Part shown: in pieces, positions 43,994 to 53,105 of the stretch
How positions within the stretch are numbered: position 1 is the stretch's first letter
How the letters are laid out: each line of letters begins with the position of its first letter
Assembly (NCBI GenBank): GCA_947623505.1
Contig: CANQGT010000007.1
Location: 17,408 to 81,407, forward strand
Direction of reading: 5' to 3'
Length of the DNA: 64,000 nt
From: an uncultured Clostridia bacterium
Lineage (GTDB): Bacteria; Bacillota; Clostridia; Oscillospirales; Acutalibacteraceae
Translations under genes and position numbers: made by a program
The notes under the pieces: generated by a model
Database searches by the model: none
Told to the model about the DNA's origin: nothing
What the model saw: only the letters and a program-made list of their open reading frames with translations

Positions 43994-45306
43994 TAAATAC
44001 TGTCCTCCGTCAAAACATTTACAACCAAAAAGCTCCGCGTGCTTTTTTCGGCCTTAACGCGCTCGTCAACGCATATGCCGTAAATGCCTATAACACCGCC
44101 GCCGTCAACAATAACGGGAATATCCCCTCTGCTTTCCGCGGGTATTTTTAATTCGTTAAATAATTTCTTCAGCGTTTTGGCGCAGCCTCTGCCCGCAGGA
44201 GAGATTCTGTCTCCCGCGCGCCTGCTCCTAACGCAGATACTGCCAATTATTTTATCACAGTCGCAGTAAAAATCAAATCTTTTATCCGATAATTCACATT
44301 TATTTAAAAAATAGGAACGTGAATAAACGTTTTGCTTAAAATTAAACTTTTTGTCTGTATTTTTTTCACTTTCGGCAAGCCTTGCGAAACGAAGTGTTTT
44401 GCCGTCCGAAACGGCGAATAAATTGCCGCTTAACTGCGTTTTACCACGGGAAACAAGCAATTTTCTTACTTTTTCAAGGTGAAAGCCGTTCAGCGAAACG
44501 CCGTTTCCCGAAAAATAATTCATCAACACACGGTTCAGAACCGCATCGTGATAGGATTTCAGTTTTTCAACGGAAAGTCCTGCGCCTTGAACGGCTTCTT
44601 TTTCGGCCGCGCGCGCCTGCTCTTCAATAAATTCGCAGTCCTCAGCTGCGGTTTCGATAAACCTTGCGATGGCGGTTTCGGCGCTTTCGTTTATTTGTTT
44701 CAGTACGGGAAAAACGTGATTTCTGATAAGATTTCTGCTGTAATCATCGGTCAAATTCGTGGAATCCACGCGATAAGGTATTCCCCTGCCGTCAAGATAA
44801 TTTCTTATCTCTTCACCCGTAACGCAAAGAAGCGGCCTTACGATTTTTCCCCTTTTCGCGGGTATTCCGCAGGCGCCTTTCAGCCCCGTTCCGCGCGCAA
44901 GGCGGAAAATAAGAGTTTCGGCATTATCCGTAAGATTATGCGCGGTTGCTATCTTATCGCATTCAACGGAATCGAAAAATTCATAACGCCGCTTTCTCGA
45001 ATATTCCTCAACGCCGAGTCCCGACGCTTTCGCCTCGTTTTCCGCGTCTATGTGCAGCGTAAAGCACTCAACTCCGTGTTCGGCGCAAAGATTTTCCACA
45101 AAGCGGCAGTCGGAGAGGCTTTCCTCTCCCCTTATTCCGTGTTCGATATGAGCCGCTTTCAGCTTCAGCATATATTTATCTCTGATACCGAGCAGAAAAT
45201 GAAACAGAAAAACCGAATCCGCTCCGCCCGAAACGGCGGCAAGCACTATATCCCCTTTTTCAAAAAGACGGTTTTTTTCGATAAAATCAATTATTTTGCT
45301 GTTCAT
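43993..45306 (-). CDS. tilS: tRNA(Ile)-lysidine synthase
   Basis: A 437-residue N-type ATP pyrophosphatase. The P-loop motif is SGGADS (26-31). [18 protein letters not shown], the [18 protein letters not shown] block and the C-terminal [23 protein letters not shown] are TilS signatures. It converts C34 of tRNA-Ile(CAU) to lysidine, allowing AUA decoding. I chose the ATG at 45304-45306, which lies inside the last codons of dnaB (20-base overlap); the ribosome site is weak (GAAGAAAA), so coupling to dnaB is likely. Confidence 0.94.
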   Translation of the reverse strand: MNSKIIDFIEKNRLFEKGDIVLAAVSGGADSVFLFHFLLGIRDKYMLKLKAAHIEHGIRGEESLSDCRFVENLCAEHGVECFTLHIDAENEAKASGLGVEEYSRKRRYEFFDSVECDKIATAHNLTDNAETLIFRLARGTGLKGACGIPAKRGKIVRPLLCVTGEEIRNYLDGRGIPYRVDSTNLTDDYSRNLIRNHVFPVLKQINESAETAIARFIETAAEDCEFIEEQARAAEKEAVQGAGLSVEKLKSYHDAVLNRVLMNYFSGNGVSLNGFHLEKVRKLLVSRGKTQLSGNLFAVSDGKTLRFARLAESEKNTDKKFNFKQNVYSRSYFLNKCELSDKRFDFYCDCDKIIGSICVRSRRAGDRISPAGRGCAKTLKKLFNELKIPAESRGDIPVIVDGGGVIGIYGICVDERVKAEKSTRSFLVVNVLTEDSI

Positions 45307-46675
45307 ATTTTTCTTCAATGGCTCTGAACCTTGTAAATTCAGCGTCAAATATCATTTTAACGGTTCCCACTCCGCCGTGGCGGTTCTTCGCCACTATAAC
45401 TTCCGTGAGATTGGCATCTATATCCTCCTGCTGTTCTTCGTCAAATTCGTTTTTGTAATAATACGGACGATAGAGAAAGAGAACGATATCCGCGTCCTGC
45501 TCAATAGAGCCGGATTCTCTCAAATCGGAGAGCTGCGGTCTGTGGGATTTTCCCCTGCCCTCGGTTCCGCGCGAAAGCTGAGCGCAGCAGACTACAGGAA
45601 CGTTGAGATCCTTTGCCATCATTTTAAGCATTCTCGTTATCTCGGAAACGACCTGAACACGGTTTTCAAGCACGCGGTTATCCTTGCGCGCGGCAGGCTC
45701 TATAAGGCCGAGATAATCTATCATTATAACGTCAACGTCTCTCATTCTCTTTACCACGGATTTAATATCCGGAACGGTGATGGAGGAAGAATCGTCGAGC
45801 CATAAATTGTATTTTTCAAGCTTACCGGCGGCGTTTCCGAGCCTCGTCCACTCGTCGGGAGTAAGATCGCCGTTTCTCAGCTTTTGGCTTGGAACCCCCG
45901 AATTTGCGGAAAGTATTCTTTCGGCAAGCTGCTCTTTTGTCATCTCAAGACTGAAAAACAGGCACTTTTTGCCGGAAACGGAAATATTCTGCGCAAGATT
46001 GAGCGCAAAAGACGTTTTTCCCATTGCGGGGCGCGCGCCTATCAGAATCAGATCGGATCTGTTCAGTCCCGTTATGTATTCGTCAAGCATACCGAAACCT
46101 GTTGAAATCGGCTTATAAAGCTCTTTGTCCTCTCCCGTCAGCTTTCCGAGACGGTCATAAACCTCGTTCAGAACAACGTAAGACAGTTTTTTGGGACCTT
46201 CCCTGTCCTTATCCTGCCTAAGGCCGTAAATCGCGTCCTCGGCATAATTAAGCAGATTTTTGGCCTCTCCGCTGCCTTCCTGCGCTCTTTCGATAATATC
46301 CTGCGAAACGTTTATAAGAGAACGCAGAAGATATTTTTCCTCAACAATTTTCGCGTACGTTTCAACGTTCGCGACAGAGGGGACGCTGTCCTTGAGCATT
46401 AGAAGATATTCCCTGCCGCCCGCCGCGTCAAATTTGCCGGATTTTACAAGCGCGTCGGCTATAACGACCGGATCTATCTTCGTTTCCGTAAATGAAAACA
46501 TCGAAAGCATAGAGCCGTAAATCACCCTGTGCTGCTCAAGGAAAAAATGATCCTGCTTTAAAAAAGCGATTTTTTTCATACATTCCGAATCGTTGAGAAC
46601 GGAACCGAGAACCGCCTGCTCCGCTTCAAGGCTGTAAGGAAGCGACAATGAACTTGTGCTGTTTATATCAGGCAT
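45287..46675 (-). CDS. dnaB: Replicative DNA helicase DnaB
   Basis: A 462-residue helicase, ordinary length. N-terminal domain LPYSLEAEQAVLGSVLND; RecA-like domain with Walker A GARPAMGKTS near 216, FSLEMTKEQL and MIDYLGLIEP, and AKNRHGGVGT near the C-terminus for DNA loop and arginine finger. It unwinds DNA at the replication fork. I chose the ATG at 46673-46675 (SD AAGGA) over a TTG nine bases upstream. It lies 37 bases after rplI, the typical Firmicutes order rplI-dnaB. Confidence 0.96.
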   Translation of the reverse strand: MPDINSTSSLSLPYSLEAEQAVLGSVLNDSECMKKIAFLKQDHFFLEQHRVIYGSMLSMFSFTETKIDPVVIADALVKSGKFDAAGGREYLLMLKDSVPSVANVETYAKIVEEKYLLRSLINVSQDIIERAQEGSGEAKNLLNYAEDAIYGLRQDKDREGPKKLSYVVLNEVYDRLGKLTGEDKELYKPISTGFGMLDEYITGLNRSDLILIGARPAMGKTSFALNLAQNISVSGKKCLFFSLEMTKEQLAERILSANSGVPSQKLRNGDLTPDEWTRLGNAAGKLEKYNLWLDDSSSITVPDIKSVVKRMRDVDVIMIDYLGLIEPAARKDNRVLENRVQVVSEITRMLKMMAKDLNVPVVCCAQLSRGTEGRGKSHRPQLSDLRESGSIEQDADIVLFLYRPYYYKNEFDEEQQEDIDANLTEVIVAKNRHGGVGTVKMIFDAEFTRFRAIEEKYEQQNN

Positions 46676-46712
46676 TTTTATCAATCCTTATCTTATAACG
46701 GTGTAAAAACGG

Positions 46713-47156
46713 TTACGCCTCGGTAACCTGAACGTAAATTCTCGCGGAAACTCCCTGATATATCTTGACCTCCGCCTCGGTGGTGCCGAACTGCTTTATG
46801 TCGTCCATAGATATTTTCCGCTTATCCGCTTCTATGCCCAAGTCTTCCTTTATTTTTTCGGCAACGTCCTTTGCGGTCACTGAGCCGAACAGTCTTCCGT
46901 TCGCCCCCGCTCTTGCCGTCAGTTTAAAGGTTTTTCCCTCGAGCTTTTCGGCGCACTCCTTCGCGGCTTTCAATTCTTCCGCCTTATGAAATTTTTCGGC
47001 GCTTTCCCTGTTTTTAAGCTCGTTCATAGCGGTGGCGCTTGCTTCCATCGCAAGCCCGTTCGGGAAAAGGTAATTTCTCGCGTAGCCGTTTGAGGCGTTT
47101 ACAAGCTCGCCCTTTTTACCCAGATTTTTAACGTCTTTTTTAAGAATGACCTTCAT
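46713..47156 (-). CDS. rplI: 50S ribosomal protein L9
   Basis: A 147-residue protein. The N-terminal domain KVILKKDVKNLGKKGELVNASNGYARNYLFPNGLA is the L9 signature, followed by a long charged helix and the C-terminal RNA-binding domain with GRLFGSVTAKDVAE. L9 binds 23S rRNA near L1 and helps reading-frame fidelity. SD GGAGG is 7 bases before the start and the gene is 11 bases after rnj. Confidence 0.97.
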   Translation of the reverse strand: MKVILKKDVKNLGKKGELVNASNGYARNYLFPNGLAMEASATAMNELKNRESAEKFHKAEELKAAKECAEKLEGKTFKLTARAGANGRLFGSVTAKDVAEKIKEDLGIEADKRKISMDDIKQFGTTEAEVKIYQGVSARIYVQVTEA

Positions 47157-47167
47157 AATTTTGCCTC

Positions 47168-48943
47168 CTATATTTCCATCAATACCGGCAGTATCATCGG
47201 GCTGCGCTTCGTTTTTTCATACATAAGGCGCGAAATTTCATCGCGCAGTCTGCTTTTAACGGAGTTCCAATCCCTGTATCTGCTGTCGTAAGTATCTTCA
47301 ATAATTCTGCACGCAAGATCCCTTGCGCTGTTCATAAGCTCTTCGTTTTCCCTGACGTAAACAAACCCTCTGCTGACAACGTCGGGGCCGCTTTCTATCT
47401 CTCCCGTGTAATTGTTTATCGTGGCAACGATAACGATAAGACCGTCCTGCGAAAGGCGCTTTCTGTCGTTCAAAACTATATCGCCTACGTCGCCTACTCC
47501 AATGCCGTCAACATAGACCTCGCCGCTCGCAACGGTATCGATATTCTTTACTCCGTCCTCCGAAATCTCTATGCGGTCTCCTATTGAGCCGACGTAGATA
47601 TTGCGGCTGCCGTAGCCCATCGCCTGCGCCAGCATAGCGTGTTTGCGAAGATGCTTTTGCTCGCCATGAACGGGAATGAAGAATTTGGGCTTTATTATGC
47701 CCATCATAAGCTTCAGTTCCTCCTGGCAGGCGTGACCGGACACATGCACCTCGTACATTTTTTCGTATATAACCTCAATACCGCGCTTCATAAGCTCGTT
47801 TACAACGTTCGCCACCATTTTTTCGTTGCCGGGAATCGGCGTGGCGGAAATAATAACGTAATCGTTAGGAGAGGCTACAACCTTTCTGTGCTCTCCGAGA
47901 GCAATTTTTGTGAGAGCGCTCATGGGCTCTCCCTGCGAACCCGTGGTTATTATAACAAGGTTTTCATCGGCGTAATTCTTTATATTGTCGTTATTTATAA
48001 GAATATTTTCGGGCACGTTGAGATAGCCGAGCTCCTCGCCGACCTGAACAAGATTTTCAAGGCTTCTGCCCACTACCGCGACCTTGCGTTTAAGAAGGCG
48101 CGCAACGTCGATTATCTGCTGAACACGGTGGATATTCGACGCAAAAGTAGCAACGACTATTCTGCGTTTTCCGGCCTTTCTGAAAAGATTTTCAAACGAC
48201 TCCCCAACCGTTTTTTCGCTCATCGTATAGCCGGGGCGTTCGGCGTTTGTTGAATCCTGAAAAAGAGCCAAAACACCTTTTTTACCGTACTCCGCGAATC
48301 GTGGAAGATCTATCATATCGCCGTCAACGGGAGTTGTGTCTATCTTAAAATCACCCGTGTGTATAAGTATGCCGGCGGGGCAGCGGATGGCGAGCCCGAC
48401 CGCGTCGGGAATGGAATGGTTGACGTGAATAAGCTCTATGTTGAACAAGCCGAGAGTTATATTGTCCCGCGGTTTGATTTCAACAAGCTTCGCGCTCTGA
48501 AGCAGACCGTGCTCCGAAAGCTTGCCCTTGATAAGCCCTATCGTGAGCTTCGTAGCATATATCGGAATATTTACTTTTTTCAGCAGATATGGTATTCCGC
48601 CGATATGATCCTCGTGACCGTGCGTTATGATAAGCCCTCTTATCTTATCCGCGTTCTTTTCAATATAGGTAAAATCGGGGATAACAAGATCAACGCCGGG
48701 CAGTTCGTCGCCGGGAAAAGCTATGCCGCAGTCGAGAATGAACATATCGTCTTTATATTCATAGACGGTCATATTCTTACCTATTTCGTTCATTCCGCCC
48801 AAGAAAGCAACACGAACAGACTCCTTTTCCCGAGCAGGCGTAAGGGCTGATTTTCTGCTGACCTTGCGATAAGTATAGTGGCGCTTCGCGGAATTCCGTT
48901 TTCCGCCCGCGCTCTTATCGGCGGTCATATTCTGTTTTGCCAT
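47168..48943 (-). CDS. Ribonuclease J
   Basis: A 591-residue metallo-beta-lactamase/beta-CASP nuclease. The zinc motif is HGHEDHIGG near 100; LIHVNHSIPDAVG, HTGDFKID and STNAERPGYTMSE follow, with HVSGHACQEELKLM and PVHGEQKHLRKHA in the beta-CASP and C-terminal motifs. It degrades and matures RNA with endo- and 5' exonuclease activity. The first 40 residues are a basic Lys/Arg/Ser extension beyond the usual start. ATG at 48941-48943 with AAGGAG. First gene of the rnj-rplI-dnaB-tilS-ftsH run. Confidence 0.96.
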   Translation of the reverse strand: MAKQNMTADKSAGGKRNSAKRHYTYRKVSRKSALTPAREKESVRVAFLGGMNEIGKNMTVYEYKDDMFILDCGIAFPGDELPGVDLVIPDFTYIEKNADKIRGLIITHGHEDHIGGIPYLLKKVNIPIYATKLTIGLIKGKLSEHGLLQSAKLVEIKPRDNITLGLFNIELIHVNHSIPDAVGLAIRCPAGILIHTGDFKIDTTPVDGDMIDLPRFAEYGKKGVLALFQDSTNAERPGYTMSEKTVGESFENLFRKAGKRRIVVATFASNIHRVQQIIDVARLLKRKVAVVGRSLENLVQVGEELGYLNVPENILINNDNIKNYADENLVIITTGSQGEPMSALTKIALGEHRKVVASPNDYVIISATPIPGNEKMVANVVNELMKRGIEVIYEKMYEVHVSGHACQEELKLMMGIIKPKFFIPVHGEQKHLRKHAMLAQAMGYGSRNIYVGSIGDRIEISEDGVKNIDTVASGEVYVDGIGVGDVGDIVLNDRKRLSQDGLIVIVATINNYTGEIESGPDVVSRGFVYVRENEELMNSARDLACRIIEDTYDSRYRDWNSVKSRLRDEISRLMYEKTKRSPMILPVLMEI

Positions 48944-48989
48944 TAAGTTTTCTCCTTTTTTAAATTTTTTCCGAAACAAAATTAAATAT

Positions 48990-49018
48990 ATAATATATTA
49001 TATTTTTGCGATTGTCAA
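48990..49018 (-). promoter_or_regulatory. Promoter of the rnj operon
   Basis: Minus strand TTGACA (49018-49013), 17-base spacer, TATTAT (48995-48990) in an A+T-only stretch. Confidence 0.65.
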
Positions 49019-49119
49019 GTGGCGGCGCGAGCGCTTTATAACAACGTGACGTATTTACGCTCCATATATTGATTATTACCGATTTTAATGCTAAAATATC
49101 CCTAAAAGGTGAATTGATT

Positions 49120-49557
49120 ATGAAAAATGTTGAAATATACACCGACGGAGCGTGCAGCGGCAACCCCGGCAAAGGCGGCTGGGGCGCGGTGCTCGTTTAC
49201 GGCGAAAGAAAAAAGGAACTAAGCGCGGGAGCGGAAAACACCACAAACAACAGAATGGAGCTTACAGCCGTTATCGAGGCGCTGAAAGCGCTGAGGGAGC
49301 CCTGCCGCGTTACCCTTACAACCGATTCAAAATACGTTTGCGACGCAATAAACAAAAACTGGCTTTATTCATGGAAAAGCAACGGCTGGAAAAAAGCCGA
49401 TAAAAAGCCCGCTTTAAATGTTGATTTGTGGGAAGAATTATTGCCGTTGCTTGAAAAACACAAGGTTGAATTTATTTGGGTAAAAGGGCACAGCGGGCAC
49501 CCGTACAACGAGCGCTGTGACGAAATGGCTGTGAGCGAATATCTTAAGCTAAAATAA
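49120..49557 (+). CDS. rnhA: Ribonuclease HI
   Basis: A 145-residue enzyme. The four catalytic acids are in [11 protein letters not shown] (Asp8), [12 protein letters not shown] (Glu46), [11 protein letters not shown] (Asp68) and NERCDEMA (Asp). HSGHPYNE gives the active-site loop His. It cuts the RNA strand of RNA-DNA hybrids during replication. I chose the ATG at 49120 (SD AAGGTGA) over an in-frame ATG in the promoter region. The protein is close to E. coli RNase HI in length, with the basic-protrusion segment [16 protein letters not shown]. Confidence 0.95.
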   Translation: MKNVEIYTDGACSGNPGKGGWGAVLVYGERKKELSAGAENTTNNRMELTAVIEALKALREPCRVTLTTDSKYVCDAINKNWLYSWKSNGWKKADKKPALNVDLWEELLPLLEKHKVEFIWVKGHSGHPYNERCDEMAVSEYLKLK

Positions 49558-49937
49558 CAGCAACAAAACAGAGCCGTTTATAGGAAAAATAATTTTTGCT
49601 ATTGCAGAACGCCCGATTTTCATCGGGCGTTCTGCGTGTAGAAAAAGTCAAGAAAACAGATTTCTACACGCCGGCAGACTTCGAGAAACGGAACTGAATT
49701 TGCCTTTCGGCAATTCGTCGGCGTACATAGGTACGGTAGAGTTGCCGAAAGGCGAAAGCGCCAAAAGCCGCTTGAATTCGATGTTCAAGCGGCTTTCTCA
49801 TTGCAGTTGTTATTAAAAATTATACAGACTTAATTTTTGTAGGTGATACCGATTACGAAAACATATTAGTTTTCTCGGCGCGGTTCAGACCGTTTTATCG
49901 ACAGTCTGAACGCCCGATTTTCATCGGGCGTTCTTTT
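49558..49937 (+). other. Hairpin-rich gap after rnhA
   Basis: No gene is seen. It holds, in order: hairpin AGAACGCCCGAT/ATCGGGCGTTCT (49606-49633); a long inverted repeat TTTGCCTTTCGGCAA (49699-49713) with TTGCCGAAAGGCGAA (49742-49756); a terminator-like stem AAAGCCGCTTGAA/TTCAAGCGGCTTT (49764-49796); a short IR around GGTTCAGACCG...CAGTCTGAAC; and a second copy of the first hairpin, now with six T residues (49908-49940). The layout could be one or two small RNAs, or nested terminators. Confidence 0.5.
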
Positions 49938-49940
49938 TTA
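49908..49940 (+). terminator. Rho-independent terminator (plus strand)
   Basis: GAACGCCCGAT/ATCGGGCGTTC with a four-base loop, then TTTTTTATT. It ends plus-strand transcription facing the convergent membrane protein gene, and its stem copies the hairpin at 49606. Confidence 0.85.
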
Positions 49941-50591
49941 TTGAGCGGTCGTATTCTGCGCATTCAAAGCGGTGGTCGGCGCGCTTTGGGGCGATGTGCT
50001 CTGCGCGGTAGTGCTTGCAGTTGATGCGGACGCGGTGGTTTCATATTTGCTTACAAGACCGCTTGAAATAATGTATTTCACTTCGTATTTGAGCTTGTAA
50101 GTATCAAGAAGCGCAAGCACCTCTTCGCTCAGGAATATCTGATCGGCGTTTTCGTCCTGAACGGTGAACGTCACCGACGGATCAAGATATTTTATTTCCC
50201 TTTCAAGGCCGTTTATTCCGTCTACCTCTTCGCCCTCAAAGAAAATATATGTATTCTTAACGGTTATCACGTCGTTGAACCTGTCCTCAACGCTCGTTGT
50301 GCTTTCACGCGAGGTCGAGGCGGTCGTTTTTTCATCGCCGCCGCCGAAAACTCCGCCGTAATAAAGACCGCATATAACAGCAACAATAATTACGGCAAGT
50401 ATCAGAAAGTAAGGCCATTTCTTCTTTTTCTTCACTTTTTTGAAACGGTGGCGCTCAAGAGTCGAATCGCTTTCTTCCGAATGGGTAATTTCTACCTCCA
50501 CCTTATTCGCGGCTTCGACATATGAAGCGTCCGTTACCTTGTGAACGACAAGCGGGCTGTCGAGCTTTTCTTCTTCAAATTCAGCAGACAT
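49938..50591 (-). CDS. Single-pass membrane protein with Ser/Thr-rich extracytoplasmic part
   Basis: A 217-residue protein I do not recognise. An acidic cytoplasmic N-terminus (1-45) ends in a basic block (RFKKVKKKKKW); one membrane helix follows (about 60-77), and the outside part has a Thr/Ser linker, a folded-looking core (about 105-180, VKNTYIFFEGEEVDGINGLE) and a Ser/Thr/Ala/Gln tail. This resembles anchored envelope proteins without known activity. I chose the ATG at 50589-50591 (SD AAAGGAAAG). A 99-residue upstream frame crosses the promoter and is not coding. Confidence 0.75.
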   Translation of the reverse strand: MSAEFEEEKLDSPLVVHKVTDASYVEAANKVEVEITHSEESDSTLERHRFKKVKKKKKWPYFLILAVIIVAVICGLYYGGVFGGGDEKTTASTSRESTTSVEDRFNDVITVKNTYIFFEGEEVDGINGLEREIKYLDPSVTFTVQDENADQIFLSEEVLALLDTYKLKYEVKYIISSGLVSKYETTASASTASTTAQSTSPQSAPTTALNAQNTTAQ

Positions 50592-50673
50592 AGATACTTT
50601 CCTTTTCAACACAACGAAACTTGCGAAAATATTCCTACGGCGGCAAAAAGCCGACAAATATCCCCGCCTTTTT

Positions 50674-50702
50674 ATTTTAACATAAAAAACAAATTTTTTC
50701 AA
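50674..50702 (-). promoter_or_regulatory. Promoter of the single-pass membrane protein gene
   Basis: Minus strand TTGAAA (50702-50697), 17-base spacer, TAAAAT (50679-50674), 83 bases before the start codon. Confidence 0.6.
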
Positions 50703-50708
50703 TACGGA

Positions 50709-50737
50709 TTGAATATAACTTGCTTTCTTGCTATAAT
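50709..50737 (+). promoter_or_regulatory. Promoter of the ROK kinase gene
   Basis: TTGAAT (50709-50714), 17-base spacer, TATAAT (50732-50737), 35 bases before the TTG start. Confidence 0.7.
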
Positions 50738-50771
50738 TATTTACAGCAGGCTCAGAATTGGAGTGAATAAT

Positions 50772-51653
50772 TTGAAAATACTGACATTCGACATTGGCGG
50801 AACAAATATAAAATATGCCCTTTGCGACGAAAAATTTCACCTGTACGACAGGCACACCGTGCCCACGCAGGCGGAGCTCGGCGGCCAAAACATCATAAAC
50901 AAGGTTATCGGCATAATCGAGCAGTACGAGGGCGTTGACCGAGTGGCAATAAGCACCGCCGGGCAGGTGGATTCCGTAAACGGCATAGTCGTTTATTCAA
51001 CGAACAACATTCCCTACTACACGGGAATGCTTGTTAAAAAGATAATCGAAAACAAAACCGGCATTCCCACCTATGTTGAAAACGACGTAAACGCCGCGGC
51101 CATAGGCGAGGCTAAATTCGGCGCGGCCCGCGGTTCATCGGATTTCATATGCCTGACTTTCGGCACCGGTATCGGCGGAGCGATCTATATAAACGACAAG
51201 TTGTATAAGGGAGTCGGTTCCTCGGCGGGGGAATTCGGCCATATAATTACTCATGCGGGCGGCAGAGAATGCACCTGCGGCGGTGAGGGCTGTTACGAGC
51301 AGTACGCCTCCGCGAAGGCGCTGATACAGAAAGTTGAAAGCGTTACAGGCAAGACGATGAACGGCTTTGAGATATTCCGTGAGGAAAATTTCAACAACCC
51401 AGAAATCCGCCACGCCATTGATATATGGATAGACGAAATCATCATCGGGCTTAAAAGCATTATTTATTCGTTCAATCCATCTCTGCTGGTGCTTGGCGGA
51501 GGCATAATGAACGAGGAATATATAATTGAACTGATAGACAGAAAAATTTATAAACAGCTTATGACGAATTACAGAAACGTAAACATCGTAAACACGGAGC
51601 TCGGAAACGACGCGGCTCTGCTCGGCGTTGCTTACGCCGTTTCAAAGCTGTAA
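50772..51653 (+). CDS. ROK-family sugar kinase
   Basis: A 293-residue protein. The phosphate-binding loop is FDIGGTNIKYAL (5-16); ENDVNAAAIGEAKFG near 104 and TFGTGIGGAIYIN near 132 give catalytic Asp and ATP sites; RECTCGGEGCYEQYAS near 175 is the ROK zinc motif. There is no DNA-binding domain, so it is a kinase rather than a ROK repressor; likely substrates are glucose or an N-acetyl hexosamine/mannosamine. I chose TTG at 50772 (GGAG 8 bases upstream); GTG at 50763 is in frame but lacks a ribosome site. A terminator follows. Confidence 0.9.
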   Translation: MKILTFDIGGTNIKYALCDEKFHLYDRHTVPTQAELGGQNIINKVIGIIEQYEGVDRVAISTAGQVDSVNGIVVYSTNNIPYYTGMLVKKIIENKTGIPTYVENDVNAAAIGEAKFGAARGSSDFICLTFGTGIGGAIYINDKLYKGVGSSAGEFGHIITHAGGRECTCGGEGCYEQYASAKALIQKVESVTGKTMNGFEIFREENFNNPEIRHAIDIWIDEIIIGLKSIIYSFNPSLLVLGGGIMNEEYIIELIDRKIYKQLMTNYRNVNIVNTELGNDAALLGVAYAVSKL

Positions 51654-51685
51654 AATTTTAATGTAACACTTGTTTATTGAATTGA

Positions 51686-51722
51686 AAGGTGCAATACCGT
51701 TTCGGCATTGCACCTTAATTTT
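51686..51722. terminator. Bidirectional terminator after ROK kinase and GH30
   Basis: AAGGTGCAATACCG/CGGCATTGCACCTT with a short loop, then TTAATTTTTATTT on the plus strand. The two genes are convergent. Confidence 0.8.
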
Positions 51723-53092
51723 TATTTCAGTATAACCGTAATAAGCGACAGGGCTTTTAACGGAATGTTCTTTTTAAATTCGCCGCTGTATATCTCGCGG
51801 AGCTCTTCATTTTGGCTTGACCTTATTATCCGCATTTGCGAAAAATCGCCGTCTATTTCGATTTCGGAATCCCAACGCTCGTTTACTATAACAACGACCG
51901 TTTCCCCCGCGGGAGTCTCAAACGCGAAAATATTCAAATCGTTAATATCGGCACTGACATTATAGCCGATATCGAGAGCGACGGAGCCGATGGGTATATA
52001 TTTTGAATAATGGGCGATTCCCCAATACCGTTTCGCAATATACCAATGCGAAAAATCGGCGTTTGCGGTTATCGGCGCGTCGCTGAAATCACGTCCGTTT
52101 TTGGCTATCGCGAAGCCGTTTACCGCAACCCACGAGGTCCAGCTTTCGGCTCCCGCGTAAACTATATCCTGCCCTATTATCCTTGCCGTTATAAGAGCGC
52201 CCTTGAAATCCTTTGTATGGCTTTTGTTCGGCAGTTCGCACCATTCGCTCATATCAAAGCGAAGTTCGGGGTGCTTTGAAACGATATTCTTTTTAAAATT
52301 ATAGCGCTCCTCGGGGCTGTCGTCGTGATGATACGAATGATAGGCGAAAATATCGGTAACGCTCATAACGAGCTCGTCGGCAAGCATCGCGTCAAGATAT
52401 TCCTGCGTATGATCCGCCATACTTCCGCATTCGGGGCCGTAAAGCCTTACCGGCAGATTTCTTTTTATTATTTCCTCGGCAAAGATGCGGTAAATTTCCA
52501 TCATCTCTTCTGTCTCGTAATGGCAGCCCTCCTGCCAAACATAGGAGCCGCCCCACTTCCATTGGGGTTCATTTATGGGGCTTATGTATTTTACGGGGAA
52601 ACCCTCGTCAAGAAAATGCTTGGTAACGGTAAGAAAATAATCGGCAAATTTTCTGTAATTTGCTTTAGGAATATTGCAGGTGCTTTTCAGAAGACTGCCG
52701 GAAGCCTGGCCTGTTGAGGTCTGGGAATAGTGGGGCGAATTCGCGAACAGGATAAGCGTATCCACATTGCCGGTATCAAGGCAAAGACGCATCATATTTA
52801 CGGCGTTTTTGTCCCTTGAGAAATCCCAGCTCGTCTCCCCCGTTTCACTGTTAAAGAGCATAAAGCTCTCCGTTCTTCGCCACAGATCCCTTACGCGGCA
52901 ATTATTCGGATCGGTGCCGCCGCCGACATTGTAGCGGTAGATATTCAGATGAAGCCCGCTGTCGCCGTAAAGAAGCTCCGCAATCTCCTTTGCGGTTTTT
53001 TCGTCGGCGCAATATTGGCTCCACCAGCACGCCGAAGTTCCCCATCCTTTGAGTGTTTGCAATTTTTTCGCGTTTTTAAGATTGATTTTCAT
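51722..53092 (-). CDS. Glycoside hydrolase family 30-like enzyme
   Basis: A 456-residue (beta/alpha)8 hydrolase. GWGTSACWWSQY (17-28) is the GH30 entry; SPINEPQWKW near 170 holds the acid/base Glu and FDMSEWCELP near 284 the nucleophile Glu; a C-terminal beta domain (VVVIVNERWDSEIEI) closes it. No signal peptide, so it acts in the cytoplasm on imported oligosaccharides; relatives hydrolyse beta-1,6-galactan, beta-xylan or glucosyl bonds. Last gene of the dat-alr-fliB-like run, 13 bases after the previous gene, an unusual place for a sugar hydrolase. Confidence 0.85.
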   Translation of the reverse strand: MKINLKNAKKLQTLKGWGTSACWWSQYCADEKTAKEIAELLYGDSGLHLNIYRYNVGGGTDPNNCRVRDLWRRTESFMLFNSETGETSWDFSRDKNAVNMMRLCLDTGNVDTLILFANSPHYSQTSTGQASGSLLKSTCNIPKANYRKFADYFLTVTKHFLDEGFPVKYISPINEPQWKWGGSYVWQEGCHYETEEMMEIYRIFAEEIIKRNLPVRLYGPECGSMADHTQEYLDAMLADELVMSVTDIFAYHSYHHDDSPEERYNFKKNIVSKHPELRFDMSEWCELPNKSHTKDFKGALITARIIGQDIVYAGAESWTSWVAVNGFAIAKNGRDFSDAPITANADFSHWYIAKRYWGIAHYSKYIPIGSVALDIGYNVSADINDLNIFAFETPAGETVVVIVNERWDSEIEIDGDFSQMRIIRSSQNEELREIYSGEFKKNIPLKALSLITVILK

Positions 53093-53105
53093 TGCGTTTA
53101 TATCC

